The position numbers and the translations under genes are program-made. From positions 10,723 through 74,722 of the forward strand of contig CAKQCV010000007.1 of the NCBI GenBank assembly GCA_934217675.1: a stretch of 64,000 nt of DNA, written 5' to 3'. The DNA comes from an uncultured Prevotella sp. (lineage in GTDB: Bacteria > Bacteroidota > Bacteroidia > Bacteroidales > Bacteroidaceae). Of the stretch, positions 35,655 through 44,739 are shown piece by piece (within the stretch, counting starts at the first letter, position 1; each line of letters begins with the position of its first letter). The notes beneath the pieces are model-generated. The model searched no databases. It was not told the DNA's origin and was given only the letters and a program-made list of their open reading frames with translations.

Positions 35655-37067
35655 ATGACCGAGAATCCCAATGCTCTATGGGAAAGAAGTCTCCTTCTTA
35701 TAAAGGAGAATGTCTCAGAACAGCAGTTCAACACATGGTTCAAGCCAATCGTCTTTGAGAGGTTCAAAACAGAAACAAGGACGTTATTGGTGCAAGTTCC
35801 AAGTCCATTCGTTTACGAATACTTGGAGGAGAACTTTATTGACCTGTTGGGAAAGGTGCTTGCACGCACTTTCGGACCAGGAATAAGGTTGTCATATCGT
35901 GTGGTGACAGACAAGACCAACAATCTTGCACAGATTCTTTCGTCAGATCCTCCTGCAGGAATTGCAGACAAACCGATAAAGACAGTTAGGAACAACCAGT
36001 CTCCTACACCGTTGGATGCAGTTCGTCCACAGCAGATTCCGTCGCAGTTGAACCCTCACCATACATTTACCAACTATATAGAGGGAATGAGCAACAAGCT
36101 TCCTCGTTCTGTAGGCTATTCTATTGCCGAGCATCCAAACACCACACAGTTCAATCCAATGTTCGTGTACGGTCCTTCGGGATGTGGCAAAACCCACTTG
36201 ATAAATGCGATAGGTGTGCGTACAAAGCAGTTGTATCCGCAAAAGCGAATACTATATATAAGTGCACGTCTGTTCCAGGTTCAATACACAAATGCGGTAA
36301 GAAACAATACTGTAAACGATTTCATCAATTTCTATCAGACAATAGATATGCTGATTGTCGATGATATTCAGGAGTGGGCTTCTGCAACGAAAACACAGGA
36401 AACCTTCTTCCATATATTCAATCACCTGTTTATGAATGGCAAGAGAATAATTCTTGCCAGTGACCGTCCGCCTGTTGACCTTCAGGGTATGAGCGACCGT
36501 TTGCTTACCCGTTTCTGTTGTGGACTTATAGCAGAGCTTGAGAAGCCGAATGTTGAGCTATGTATGGAAATCTTGCAAAACAAGATAAAACGTGACGGAC
36601 TAAAGATTCCTGAGAATGTTGTGCGCTTTATTGCAGAAACGGCAAATGGCAGCGTGAGAGACTTGGAGGGTGTGATAAATTCTCTTATGGCATACTCTGT
36701 TGTTTACAACAGCAATATAGACATGCGCTTGGCAGAACGTGTAATCAAGCGTGCTGTAAAGATTGACGACAATCCTCTCACTATTGATGATATTCTTGAC
36801 ACAGTGTGCAATCATTTTGAGGTTACAATGGCAGCTGTCAATGGCAGGAGTCGTAAGCGCGAATTTGTTGAGGCGCGTCAGGTGTCAATGTATCTTGCCC
36901 AGAAATACACAAAGATGCCGGCATCGAGAATTGGCAAGCTTATGGGTGGTAGAGACCATTCTACGGTTATTCACAGTTGCTCTCAAGTAACAAAGCGTTT
37001 AAAGGTTGACAAGCTGTTTATGGATGAAATAGCAAGTATAGAGAACTCTTTTAAACTGAAACGCTAA
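35655..37067 (+). CDS. dnaA: Chromosomal replication initiator DnaA
   Basis: A 470-residue AAA+ initiator. Domain I is at the N terminus (ALWERSLLLIKENVSEQQFNTWF, split), followed by a linker to about residue 135. The ATPase domain has Walker A GPSGCGKT at 173-180 and Walker B LIVDDIQ. The C-terminal domain IV contains the DnaA-box-reading signature GGRDHSTVIHSC. It binds the origin and opens it for replication. Length and order are standard. It stands alone between two terminators. Confidence 0.97.
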   Translation: MTENPNALWERSLLLIKENVSEQQFNTWFKPIVFERFKTETRTLLVQVPSPFVYEYLEENFIDLLGKVLARTFGPGIRLSYRVVTDKTNNLAQILSSDPPAGIADKPIKTVRNNQSPTPLDAVRPQQIPSQLNPHHTFTNYIEGMSNKLPRSVGYSIAEHPNTTQFNPMFVYGPSGCGKTHLINAIGVRTKQLYPQKRILYISARLFQVQYTNAVRNNTVNDFINFYQTIDMLIVDDIQEWASATKTQETFFHIFNHLFMNGKRIILASDRPPVDLQGMSDRLLTRFCCGLIAELEKPNVELCMEILQNKIKRDGLKIPENVVRFIAETANGSVRDLEGVINSLMAYSVVYNSNIDMRLAERVIKRAVKIDDNPLTIDDILDTVCNHFEVTMAAVNGRSRKREFVEARQVSMYLAQKYTKMPASRIGKLMGGRDHSTVIHSCSQVTKRLKVDKLFMDEIASIENSFKLKR

Positions 37068-37114
37068 AATCTGAATCACATATCTAAATGCGATCATAAA
37101 TAAGAAAAGCGCAG

Positions 37115-37156
37115 AAGGGGATTTGCCTAAGGCATGTTCCCTTTTGTCATTTTTAT
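37115..37156 (+). terminator. Probable terminator of dnaA
   Basis: An imperfect hairpin, AAGGGGA...TGCC taa GGCA...TTCCCTT, is followed by TTTTGTCATTTTTATT. Confidence 0.5.
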
Positions 37157-37231
37157 TGTATAAATGTTTCTGAATTTAGGAAAATAACATTTTATAAGTC
37201 TTTTTCTTGTTATTCTTGTCTACTAATGGCT

Positions 37232-37239
37232 TAACTTTG
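37232..37239 (+). promoter_or_regulatory. Promoter -7 box of membrane AraC regulator
   Basis: TAACTTTG followed by C, 44 bases before the ATG at 37284. Confidence 0.55.
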
Positions 37240-37283
37240 CACAATAAATAATTGTCAATAAATAATAATACAGCGATATTTGG

Positions 37284-38369
37284 ATGGAATTTACACTATA
37301 TAGCTATGCACTTTGTGCGTCGCTCACGTTAATGCTTTTTTTTGCTTGTCGTTTCATTTTTGGAACATTACCTGAAAAGAAGAACATTAAAATATACAAG
37401 CAGTCACGTTCAATTATGGGGGTGGCTATGTTGATTCTTTCTTTAAACTATTCTATACATTTGTTTATATCTCCGCGATATATCGATTCTGACCTTGCCA
37501 TATATATAAATCTGAGCACATATTTCCTTGTTTCATGGCTGTTCAGCAGTGCTTTGATGCATTTGATGGTTCGTGGATACCTTTCGCATAGAAGATTTAT
37601 CCGCAATATAATATATTGGCTTATATTTACTGCTTCTTTCTTTTTTATATGGATATCAGCACCAGACGGTACTCCCCGCCTTGTTGCTCTCATAGTAATG
37701 TCGGCAGTATTTGTTCTGTATTGTGTATTCCTTGCCAGTCGCTTGTTTATGACAATGCATCGTCTGAAGCGTATGCTTGACAGTTACCATTCTGATTATA
37801 TCTATGCTTATGTTCGCTGGATGTCGATATTTACGTATTGGGCAATAATATTTGGTGTTGGACAAGGGCTGTTCACGTTTATTCCCAACAAGTATGTATA
37901 CCTTTGGATAATTTCGGCAATTCCATTCTACGTATATACTTATATAGCATATAAGAATTATTATTTGTTCTATGACAAAGTAGAAAAGGTATGTGAAGAA
38001 ACTGTCGATGATTCGCCTACCGTCTTGTTGCCACAGTCGCAAGATGATATTATCCACGACCGTCTTCAGAAATGGATTGCAGAGAAAGGCTTTATAAAGA
38101 GTGGACTTACCATTGCAGATCTTGCGAAGGATATTTGTACCAACCGTACATACATCTCTTCGTATATAAATAATCATTATAATGTTTCCTTTAGGGAATG
38201 GATAAATAGCTTGCGTCTTGAATATGCCAAACAGCTACTTGTGAGCAATTCAGAGATGACAATAGCAGATGTTGCTCAAGCTGCAGGGTATTTGTCGTTG
38301 AGTTATTTCACCAAGACTTTTACTTTGTCAGAGGGCACAACTCCAGGAAAATGGCGCAGATTGCAATAA
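37284..38369 (+). CDS. Membrane-anchored AraC-type regulator
   Basis: A 361-residue protein with about seven predicted membrane helices in the first 235 residues and a cytoplasmic AraC HTH domain at the end (about 260-361: LTIADLAKDICTNRTYISSYIN, then MTIADVAQAAGYLSLSYFTKTF). The N-terminal helices probably sense a membrane or extracellular signal. The gene is not beside an obvious target; a gene-free stretch with a possible small RNA follows. This is one of three membrane-anchored AraC-type regulators in the window. Confidence 0.85.
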   Translation: MEFTLYSYALCASLTLMLFFACRFIFGTLPEKKNIKIYKQSRSIMGVAMLILSLNYSIHLFISPRYIDSDLAIYINLSTYFLVSWLFSSALMHLMVRGYLSHRRFIRNIIYWLIFTASFFFIWISAPDGTPRLVALIVMSAVFVLYCVFLASRLFMTMHRLKRMLDSYHSDYIYAYVRWMSIFTYWAIIFGVGQGLFTFIPNKYVYLWIISAIPFYVYTYIAYKNYYLFYDKVEKVCEETVDDSPTVLLPQSQDDIIHDRLQKWIAEKGFIKSGLTIADLAKDICTNRTYISSYINNHYNVSFREWINSLRLEYAKQLLVSNSEMTIADVAQAAGYLSLSYFTKTFTLSEGTTPGKWRRLQ

Positions 38370-38611
38370 TTATTGTTGCGAAATTATAGGTATTGCTGCT
38401 AAAACACCCTGATATAGGGGTGTAACTTTTTGCAGTAACTTTTTTGAAATATAGAAAACAAAATTGTAAAGCTTGTTTTTAACAATAACAAAATACATAT
38501 TGTTCTGTATTGTTGTTTTGCTCTTCCGACAAATCTTTTTGCTCATTCAACAAAAAGCACTTTCCCATAAAGCAAAGCTATTTCATGTTTGAAGAATTAT
38601 ATCTATATTTG

Positions 38612-39044
38612 CAAGTGTAAAGAACAAAAGGTGATAAAGGTTTAAACTTCGTTACCTGCTTGAATTTTGATTTAATAGACATAAAATCCAACACAGTAAT
38701 TATGCCAGGACTTGTTGCTTGTCGTAATTATTTTACGATTATACCAGGTGTCTTGCAGTAATTTTGAATTTATCGTAGATATTCTGGTTTAGGCAAAAAA
38801 ACCATGTATGTCTATATGTGAATATAAGCATACATGGTTAAAATATAATAGAGTAGAAAAATAATAGGATTAATTTCTGAATCGTAATTTTAATTAAAAC
38901 CATGCTGATATTAAGAACAAACGTTGCGTTGTATTGCGGCCTTAATGATTTGCCATGAAAAACAATATATTTTTTTATGTGTGATTTTAGAATCATCTCC
39001 GGCATATTGCTTAGACGTAAGCATCATGCCGGAGATTTTGTTTT
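38612..39044 (+). ncRNA. Candidate non-coding transcript
   Basis: A promoter-like TATATTTG (38604-38611) and a strong intrinsic terminator (38995-39044) on the same strand bound about 430 bases with no plausible coding frame. The transcript would begin near TAAAGAAC, like several mRNA leaders here. I recognise no known RNA family, and both boundaries are predicted only. Confidence 0.3.
38995..39044 (+). terminator. Strong plus-strand terminator without an upstream gene
   Basis: ATCTCCGGCAT (38995-39005) pairs with ATGCCGGAGAT (39026-39036). An inner TGCTTA/TAAGCA stem lies in the loop, and TTTGTTTT follows. The nearest upstream plus-strand gene ends more than 600 bases away. Confidence 0.7.
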
Positions 39045-39184
39045 GCATGTTTTTAATTTGTTCATAATATATTTATGCGCTTGTTGAGTTGCTTCAATAA
39101 ACTTTAGCTAACGTATTAGCACGTTTAACCTGTAATCTAAGGATGGTAGAGCTAACGGCTAAGTAAAAGAAAGCTTACTTATTT

Positions 39185-40111
39185 TCAAAGAGAAACAGTC
39201 TTCGTATTGCTGGTTGTTGGTTTTTGTGGTTCCACATGAATACTGATGTGTGTATGCTCACCAAAATGTTTTCTTAATTCCCTTTCTATGTTTGAGGCAT
39301 GTTTGTGAGATTCATAAAGACTTATATATCCCGGCATGCGAAGATGCATCTCTATAGCTATGTTGCTACCTATGTGTCGTGTGCACAAGTTATGTATGTC
39401 GCTGACTATAGGCTCATTCTTTGCTATATTGATTATTTCTTCCTCAATGTTTTTGGGAAGGCTCTTTTCAAGCAAGTCGTTTGATGAAGAATGTATAAGA
39501 CTTAGTGCAGTTTTTACTATAAATACACTTACTATAACCGCAGCAATAGGGTCGAGCACAGCCCATTGTTTTCCGAGTAGTATGGCACCTCCAATACCCA
39601 CAGCAGTTCCTATTGATGAAAGTGCATCGCTGCGGTGATGCCAAGCATTGGCGATTACAGCCTGAGAATTTATTTTTTTGCCCACGCTTGCAGTGAAGCG
39701 GAATGTCCATTCTTTCAGTCCAATACTCACAATAGCCGCAACCAGTGCAACGATTCCCGGTTGTTCAATTTCTTTTCCTTTCATCACGTTCCATATTTGC
39801 CCTATGCCATTGTAGAAGATATATAGTCCAACCATAAGCAAGGCGAGTCCGATAATTGATGTGGCAAGTGTTTCGTATTTGCCATGACCGTAATCATGGT
39901 CTTCATCTTCAGGTTTAGAACTAATCCTGACAAAGGCTATAACAACGATGTCTGTTAGAAAATCCGACAGCGAGTGTACGGCATCAGCAATCATGGCAGC
40001 AGAACCACCCAGTATTCCAGCCACGAACTTAAAAACTAATAAAAACACATTAACCGCACTTCCCATGAGGGTAACATGATAAATCTTTCGTTCTCTTTCT
40101 GTAGTTTTCAT
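39185..40111 (-). CDS. Cation diffusion facilitator (zinc/iron exporter)
   Basis: A 308-residue CDF transporter with six membrane helices and a C-terminal cytoplasmic ferredoxin-like domain. The metal site is visible as ADAVHSLSD in helix 2 and NAWHHRSDALSS in helix 5, the HxxxD pair of the family. A histidine-containing loop, EDEDHDYGHGKYE, follows helix 2, and the end is rich in His (HFGEHTHISIHVE). CDF proteins export Zn2+, Fe2+ or Mn2+ using the proton gradient; which metal is not clear. Transcription starts from a -7 box at 40139-40146. Confidence 0.92.
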   Translation of the reverse strand: MKTTERERKIYHVTLMGSAVNVFLLVFKFVAGILGGSAAMIADAVHSLSDFLTDIVVIAFVRISSKPEDEDHDYGHGKYETLATSIIGLALLMVGLYIFYNGIGQIWNVMKGKEIEQPGIVALVAAIVSIGLKEWTFRFTASVGKKINSQAVIANAWHHRSDALSSIGTAVGIGGAILLGKQWAVLDPIAAVIVSVFIVKTALSLIHSSSNDLLEKSLPKNIEEEIINIAKNEPIVSDIHNLCTRHIGSNIAIEMHLRMPGYISLYESHKHASNIERELRKHFGEHTHISIHVEPQKPTTSNTKTVSL

Positions 40112-40138
40112 ACCTAATAATAATTAGTAAAATGGCTG

Positions 40139-40146
40139 CAAAGATA
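40139..40146 (-). promoter_or_regulatory. CDF gene promoter -7 box
   Basis: Minus-strand TATCTTTG followed by C, about 28 bases before the start codon. Confidence 0.6.
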
Positions 40147-40277
40147 TATAATTATCCTCAATAATAGGTATATACATTATGTGATTAATGATAAAATAAT
40201 ATAAAATATTGAGTGGAACCGTCATTGCCGATACATGATTTATATTCCTTAATATATGTTTTCTTGTATAAAATATT

Positions 40278-40285
40278 TATCTTTG
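40278..40285 (+). promoter_or_regulatory. Promoter -7 box of first TPR-AraC regulator
   Basis: TATCTTTG overlaps the 12-bp palindrome TTTGCATGCAAA (40282-40293) and lies 7 bases before the ATG at 40293. Confidence 0.6.
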
Positions 40286-40292
40286 CATGCAA

Positions 40293-41921
40293 ATGAAAAA
40301 TGTTATAGTTTTAATTGTTTTAATGTTTTCGCTTGGAAGCCTTGCAGCAAATGCAGATTTCAAGTTGGATGTTTATGACCGTTGGGCAAAAATCCCAAAA
40401 GAGAAACTGATGGCAATGGGTAAGGACTTCATTATGAAGGAAAATTGCCAGGACAGTGCTTTGTTGTGCTTTACCATTGTAGCAAATCGTTATTATGACA
40501 AATCTGCAAAGGAAGCCGATATTTCTTATGTTGTTTCTGCATTAAACAATATCGGCTATATGTATATTTATGTGTATGCCGACTATGAGAAAGCTTATTA
40601 TAATTTGGAGCGTGCCGTAGACATTACAGAAGAAAACAATCTGAAAACCCCACTGACCGCCACATATCTAAATCTTGCCAATTTACAACTCATAAACAGC
40701 GAGATACGTACAGACAAGAAAAATGTGGAGTGTACCATGTCAATGTATCGCAAAGCTTTTGATTCTGCGGTTAAAGGTAGAGAGTGGTCTATAATGATGA
40801 TAGTGATGAGCAATATGCAGAATTATGTGCTTGCCAACTGGAATATGATAAACATGGATAGGGAAATGGCTATTTATTCAAAGTTGCGAATCCCTGATAG
40901 TGTGCCTTTAAAAAACTATGTAGCTTTGATGTGTAAGGCTATGAACAGTTTGAAGGCTGGCAATGCCCAGCTTGCTGTTTCGCAGATTAAGAAGGCAGAC
41001 AAACATATAAATACCAGTCTTACGCCAGAACGCTATTTGATGCTTGATTTGTCGGCTGTTGCAAATATATATGTGAATATTGGCAAGCTTGACGAAGCAG
41101 CAGCTTCGTTAATCAAGGCTGAATCACTTGCGAAAAAGTATAACGCAAAGGATTTTCTGGTTAGTATCTACCAAGAGTTGTATAATATCAGTAAGAAAAA
41201 AGGAGACAAGGCAAAATCTTCCGAGTATGAGCTGCTGTATCTTCGTAGTCGTGAGAATTTGATGAACGACAATAAACTTCTCAACATGAGTGAACTGCGC
41301 TTCCAATCGGAACTGCAGAAGACCAGTGAGCAAGTGAAAAATCTTTCAGAGAAGCGCAAGCAACAGCAAATATTTTTCTATATTGCATTGTGTGTAGTTG
41401 TTATAGTGTTGGCATTTTCTTTGCTTTTATACAAGAAATACCGTGAGCTAAAGGAACGAAACCTCATGTTGTATCAAAAGAATGTGGAGATACTCGAAAA
41501 AGAGAACGAAGAGCTTATTTCACAGAAAGTGAAAAAGAACACCATTTCCTCTTCTCTGTTGGCAGACGACTATAAGCAAGCCGTGCTACAACGTATAAGA
41601 CAAGTGATGAACGAAAGCGACGAGATATATCAGACGGAGTTTTCTCTGTCTCGACTGTCGGAACTTGTAGACAGCAAGCGTAGCTATGTGTCGACAATAA
41701 TAAACGAGAATTATGACAGCTTTTATGCCATGCTTAATGAAGCCAGAGTAAAAGAGGCATGCCGTAGGTTTAATGATACGAAGAATTACGGCGGACTTTC
41801 CATTGAAGCAATTTGCATGGATTTAGGCTTTAAGTCGAGAAGTAATTTTAATAATGTGTTTAAGCGCATCACCGGACTTACCCCTTCAGAATATAGTCGT
41901 ATTGCCAGGAATAAAGCATAA
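40293..41921 (+). CDS. TPR-transmembrane-AraC HTH regulator (copy 1)
   Basis: A 542-residue membrane regulator. A signal sequence (MKNVIVLIVLMFSLGSLAANA) is followed by about 330 residues of TPR-like helices predicted to be periplasmic, a membrane helix at about 359-381, a coiled coil (YREL...ENEELISQK), and a cytoplasmic AraC-type HTH (about 430-542, FSLSRLSELVDSKRSYVSTIIN and LGFKSRSNFNNVFKRITGL). It should pass an envelope signal to DNA in one polypeptide. The ATG at 40287 lies only 1 base past the -7 box, so I prefer the ATG at 40293, still almost leaderless. A secreted FN3-like gene follows 195 bases later. It is a paralogue of the regulator at 46563. Confidence 0.85.
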   Translation: MKNVIVLIVLMFSLGSLAANADFKLDVYDRWAKIPKEKLMAMGKDFIMKENCQDSALLCFTIVANRYYDKSAKEADISYVVSALNNIGYMYIYVYADYEKAYYNLERAVDITEENNLKTPLTATYLNLANLQLINSEIRTDKKNVECTMSMYRKAFDSAVKGREWSIMMIVMSNMQNYVLANWNMINMDREMAIYSKLRIPDSVPLKNYVALMCKAMNSLKAGNAQLAVSQIKKADKHINTSLTPERYLMLDLSAVANIYVNIGKLDEAAASLIKAESLAKKYNAKDFLVSIYQELYNISKKKGDKAKSSEYELLYLRSRENLMNDNKLLNMSELRFQSELQKTSEQVKNLSEKRKQQQIFFYIALCVVVIVLAFSLLLYKKYRELKERNLMLYQKNVEILEKENEELISQKVKKNTISSSLLADDYKQAVLQRIRQVMNESDEIYQTEFSLSRLSELVDSKRSYVSTIINENYDSFYAMLNEARVKEACRRFNDTKNYGGLSIEAICMDLGFKSRSNFNNVFKRITGLTPSEYSRIARNKA

Positions 41922-42001
41922 AAGTGTATTTTTTGCTTGTTTCTGCATCTAAAAGCGCATGCAAAGCAGGTTGGCGAAGTGAAAATTCTGTCTATTTGCT
42001 T

Positions 42002-42009
42002 TATCTTTG
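42002..42009 (+). promoter_or_regulatory. Promoter -7 box of first FN3 secreted protein
   Basis: TATCTTTG; a leader of about 100 bases follows. Confidence 0.6.
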
Positions 42010-42010
42010 C

Positions 42011-42072
42011 TGCCGAAAAGAAAGAACATCGGCAACAGAAAGTTGTTGGACTTGGCTTGATTTTGCCGATGT
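42011..42072 (+). promoter_or_regulatory. Leader with two mutually exclusive hairpins
   Basis: TGCCGA (42011-42016) can pair with TCGGCA (42029-42034). Alternatively ACATCGGCAA (42026-42035) can pair with TTGCCGATGT (42063-42072). The two stems share bases, so only one can form. The 14-mer CGAAAAGAAAGAAC (42014-42027) lies across the first. The arrangement resembles a switching leader, but no known riboswitch is recognised. Confidence 0.4.
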
Positions 42073-42116
42073 AAAACAAGATGTAATTAAGTCCAATAGA
42101 CATAAACACTTTGCTT

Positions 42117-44573
42117 ATGAATTTTTCAAGACTAAAGAAAGGCGCTTTATTATTAGCTGGTGTCGTAATCAGTATTGGGGCTACAGCCCAAATAAAAGCC
42201 CAGCGCTTAAATGTTTCAGCACAAGTTGTAAACGGAAAAGATGTTATAGCCAGAGCTCCAATCAGCAGTGGAACATCAGCAACTGCCCATACTTCGATAA
42301 AGAAGTCTCCCCAAAAGGCGTATTCCACAAATGACATCTTGATTGAGGAAGATTTTTCAAAAATGACATCTGGAACACCCGAAAAACCGGATGATGCCTT
42401 GATAGGCAACTTTTATGGAGAGCCAGGTCGTGATATTGATGCTTCTTTTACCACCGATGCTGGATGGACAGGAACTGGTATACATTCAGCTGGCGGTACA
42501 GTAGCAATAATATCCCAAGACGATAAGCATGCTTATGCCGCAGCACCCCTAAACACACCTCTTGGAGATTATTCTGGCGATGTGACGATAACTTTGCGTG
42601 CACGCAGAGTGCCTGGGTATACAGTAGGTACTACTCTGTTTATTTCAGCTTGTGTAGGTGGCGTGGTTTATCCTTCAATGGCAAATGCCGTAGAAGGATC
42701 GGCATATTTCAATCTTGGCAAAGACTGGATGGAAATAAAGATGACTATGAAAAACTATGAGGCAAGAAACGATGGCTTTATACAGTTTAATGTATATGGA
42801 GCAGCAGAACTCGATAATATAAAGATAACCAATGCAGCATCGTTTATAGCAACTCCTGTGGCATCTGGAGTTACAAACTTTACTTCTGACGGTGGATTTC
42901 AGGTAAATTGGGAGCCGGTGCGTAAAGCTGTAGACTATCGTTTCTATCTTTACAAGAAAGTCTATACAAGCGATGAAGAAACTGCGGTGTTCAATGCCGA
43001 CTTTAATGGTTCGTTGTCAGAAGATGTGGTTACCGATGGAACAATAGCACAAGGAGAGGGTGTAGACGGTACAGACGCCTTGAAACTTACTTCTGGTCAA
43101 AGTGTGATGAACGATTATAAGTGTTCGAAGATTAAGGATGCCAATGTTTGGTTGAAAGTAGTTTGTCCGGAAGATAAGGTGAATGACTTGGGGAAGGTTT
43201 ATATCAGTAATCTTACTTCTGATGGTATATGGGAAGACAATACAGTTTCGGCTTCACAATTGCTCTCAGGTATGCAGATTAATCTTGACGAAGCTTTCGG
43301 TGGATTAGGAGAATGGAACAATTGTTATTATGGAGTAAAGGTTTCTGCAGGTAATTTGCCTGAGGGAGCTTATCTGCTTGTGGACAATTTTGACTTCACA
43401 ACGGGCAGACCAGGAAAACTTGAACAGCAAAAGTTGAAAAACGGAAGTTATTATGACAGAAGACTTAGTGTGAAAGATACGTTAGTTGTGATAAATGATG
43501 ATAATGTAGAGGGAGGTCTTGATTCAGAGGCTGAATACTATTATAAGGTACATTCTCATTATTCAAATCTTGAGTCGGAAGGTGAAGTTTGCCATATCTT
43601 TGGTCTTGCAGCTCCAAAGGCTAAAGTTGCTACGGATATTGATGAACGTGGTTCATTTACAGCAAATTGGGAACCGGTGGCAAAAGCTACATCATATAAG
43701 GTAAATACATATGGAATATATAGCGTAGCTAAAGATGATGAGACTGTAAGTATACTTGATGAGGATTTCAGCAATGTGAACTCAAGTGTGACAACGGTAA
43801 CAGACCCGCTTTATCCAGAGTCTATGAATAATGCAAGTGAAACTTCATTGGATAACTATACTTCAATGCCTGGCTGGACTGGCTGTAGTAACGCTTTGGC
43901 TCAAGGGTATCTTGGCTGTCAAGCTTTGTCATATTATTTAACCCCATATATTGTTACTCCTAAGTTAAATCTTTCTAATGCAGGCACATTTGATTTGAGC
44001 ATCGATGTGGTTGGATATCCGGGAAGTGCTTTGAATATTACAGTAGGTGGTGTTACTTATACTGCTGAATATGACGAAAATGGTTATATCAACGGCACAT
44101 TTAGGAATATTCCTGTTCCTCAAGGTGAGCAGTTCGTGAATTTAAGGTTTACCGACTCCAACAACATGAATTTCATGATAAACTCCGTTAAGGTGGAGCA
44201 GATGCTTAAAAAGGGTGACAAAGTTTATACTTATGTCGGATGTGATGAGGTAAATGGCAACGAACTGTCAGTAAATATCAGCGGACTGGATAAATTTGAG
44301 TATACTGATTTTGCATATAATGTATCTGCAAAACAACTTCTTGAAGGAGAAACAGCCATTTCAAGTCCGTCAGAGTTTATACTTGTTAATCTTTCAAATG
44401 GTACAAGTACTATCTGCATAAACACTTCAGACATCAACAGTCGTGGTTGGATTAATGACAGAGAAGTGATGTCACGCTACAATATGGCTGGAATGAAAGT
44501 CTCTACAACAGCAAAAGGCTTGAACATCTTGCGTATGTCAGACGGCAGAGTTGTAAAGGCAATAGTAAGATAA
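42117..44573 (+). CDS. Secreted FN3/choice-of-anchor protein with C-terminal sorting tail (copy 1)
   Basis: An 818-residue exported protein of unknown function. A signal peptide (GALLLAGVVISIGATAQ) is followed by a jelly-roll-like domain (about 75-240, starting IEEDFSKMTSGTPEKP), an FN3-like unit (GGFQVNWEPVRKAVDYRF), a second jelly-roll, a second FN3-like unit (RGSFTANWEPVAKATSYKV), a third EDFSNV-type domain, and a tail (YNMAGMKVS...KGLNILRMSDGRVVK). I chose the ATG at 42117 over the TTG at 42111. It is a paralogue of the protein at 48519 and probably sits on the cell surface. The upstream TPR-AraC regulator is the likely controller. Confidence 0.85.
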   Translation: MNFSRLKKGALLLAGVVISIGATAQIKAQRLNVSAQVVNGKDVIARAPISSGTSATAHTSIKKSPQKAYSTNDILIEEDFSKMTSGTPEKPDDALIGNFYGEPGRDIDASFTTDAGWTGTGIHSAGGTVAIISQDDKHAYAAAPLNTPLGDYSGDVTITLRARRVPGYTVGTTLFISACVGGVVYPSMANAVEGSAYFNLGKDWMEIKMTMKNYEARNDGFIQFNVYGAAELDNIKITNAASFIATPVASGVTNFTSDGGFQVNWEPVRKAVDYRFYLYKKVYTSDEETAVFNADFNGSLSEDVVTDGTIAQGEGVDGTDALKLTSGQSVMNDYKCSKIKDANVWLKVVCPEDKVNDLGKVYISNLTSDGIWEDNTVSASQLLSGMQINLDEAFGGLGEWNNCYYGVKVSAGNLPEGAYLLVDNFDFTTGRPGKLEQQKLKNGSYYDRRLSVKDTLVVINDDNVEGGLDSEAEYYYKVHSHYSNLESEGEVCHIFGLAAPKAKVATDIDERGSFTANWEPVAKATSYKVNTYGIYSVAKDDETVSILDEDFSNVNSSVTTVTDPLYPESMNNASETSLDNYTSMPGWTGCSNALAQGYLGCQALSYYLTPYIVTPKLNLSNAGTFDLSIDVVGYPGSALNITVGGVTYTAEYDENGYINGTFRNIPVPQGEQFVNLRFTDSNNMNFMINSVKVEQMLKKGDKVYTYVGCDEVNGNELSVNISGLDKFEYTDFAYNVSAKQLLEGETAISSPSEFILVNLSNGTSTICINTSDINSRGWINDREVMSRYNMAGMKVSTTAKGLNILRMSDGRVVKAIVR

Positions 44574-44620
44574 TCCGACAGTATCATTGTATGAAACAAT
44601 AATTCTATTGATATTTATCT

Positions 44621-44659
44621 ACGCATGCATGCAGCATTATCTGCTTGCATGCGTTTTTT
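44621..44659 (+). terminator. Terminator of first FN3 secreted protein
   Basis: A perfect 14-bp stem, ACGCATGCATGCAG with CTGCTTGCATGCGT (one T-T mismatch inside), is followed by six T. Confidence 0.8.
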
Positions 44660-44703
44660 ATAGCTTTTCTTTCCTTTTTCTTTGCTTTGTGTTATAATAT
44701 TCG

Positions 44704-44711
44704 TATATTTG
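44704..44711 (+). promoter_or_regulatory. Promoter -7 box of Omp28-like protein
   Basis: TATATTTG followed by C, 28 bases before the ATG at 44740. Confidence 0.55.
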
Positions 44712-44739
44712 CAAAACAATAATTATAAATTATAACAAT

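Larger units (their letters stand above)
38370..39184. other. Gene-free region with hairpins and a possible small RNA
   Basis: The 815-base gap encodes no frame over 60 codons. It holds a plus-strand -7 box (38604-38611), an 11-bp inverted repeat AACCATGTATG/CATACATGGTT (38800-38810 with 38829-38839) followed by a T-run on the minus strand, a strong plus-strand terminator (38995-39044), and a TAAGTAA/TTACTTA hairpin (39160-39181). Confidence 0.6.

Noticed and set aside
38702-38761. 19-codon frame MPGLVACRNYF...
   Set aside because: Too short, with no ribosome-binding site or conservation evidence.
40287-40292. ATG at 40287 as start of the first TPR-AraC regulator
   Set aside because: It lies 1 base past the -7 box, at or before the expected transcription start; the ATG at 40293 fits better.
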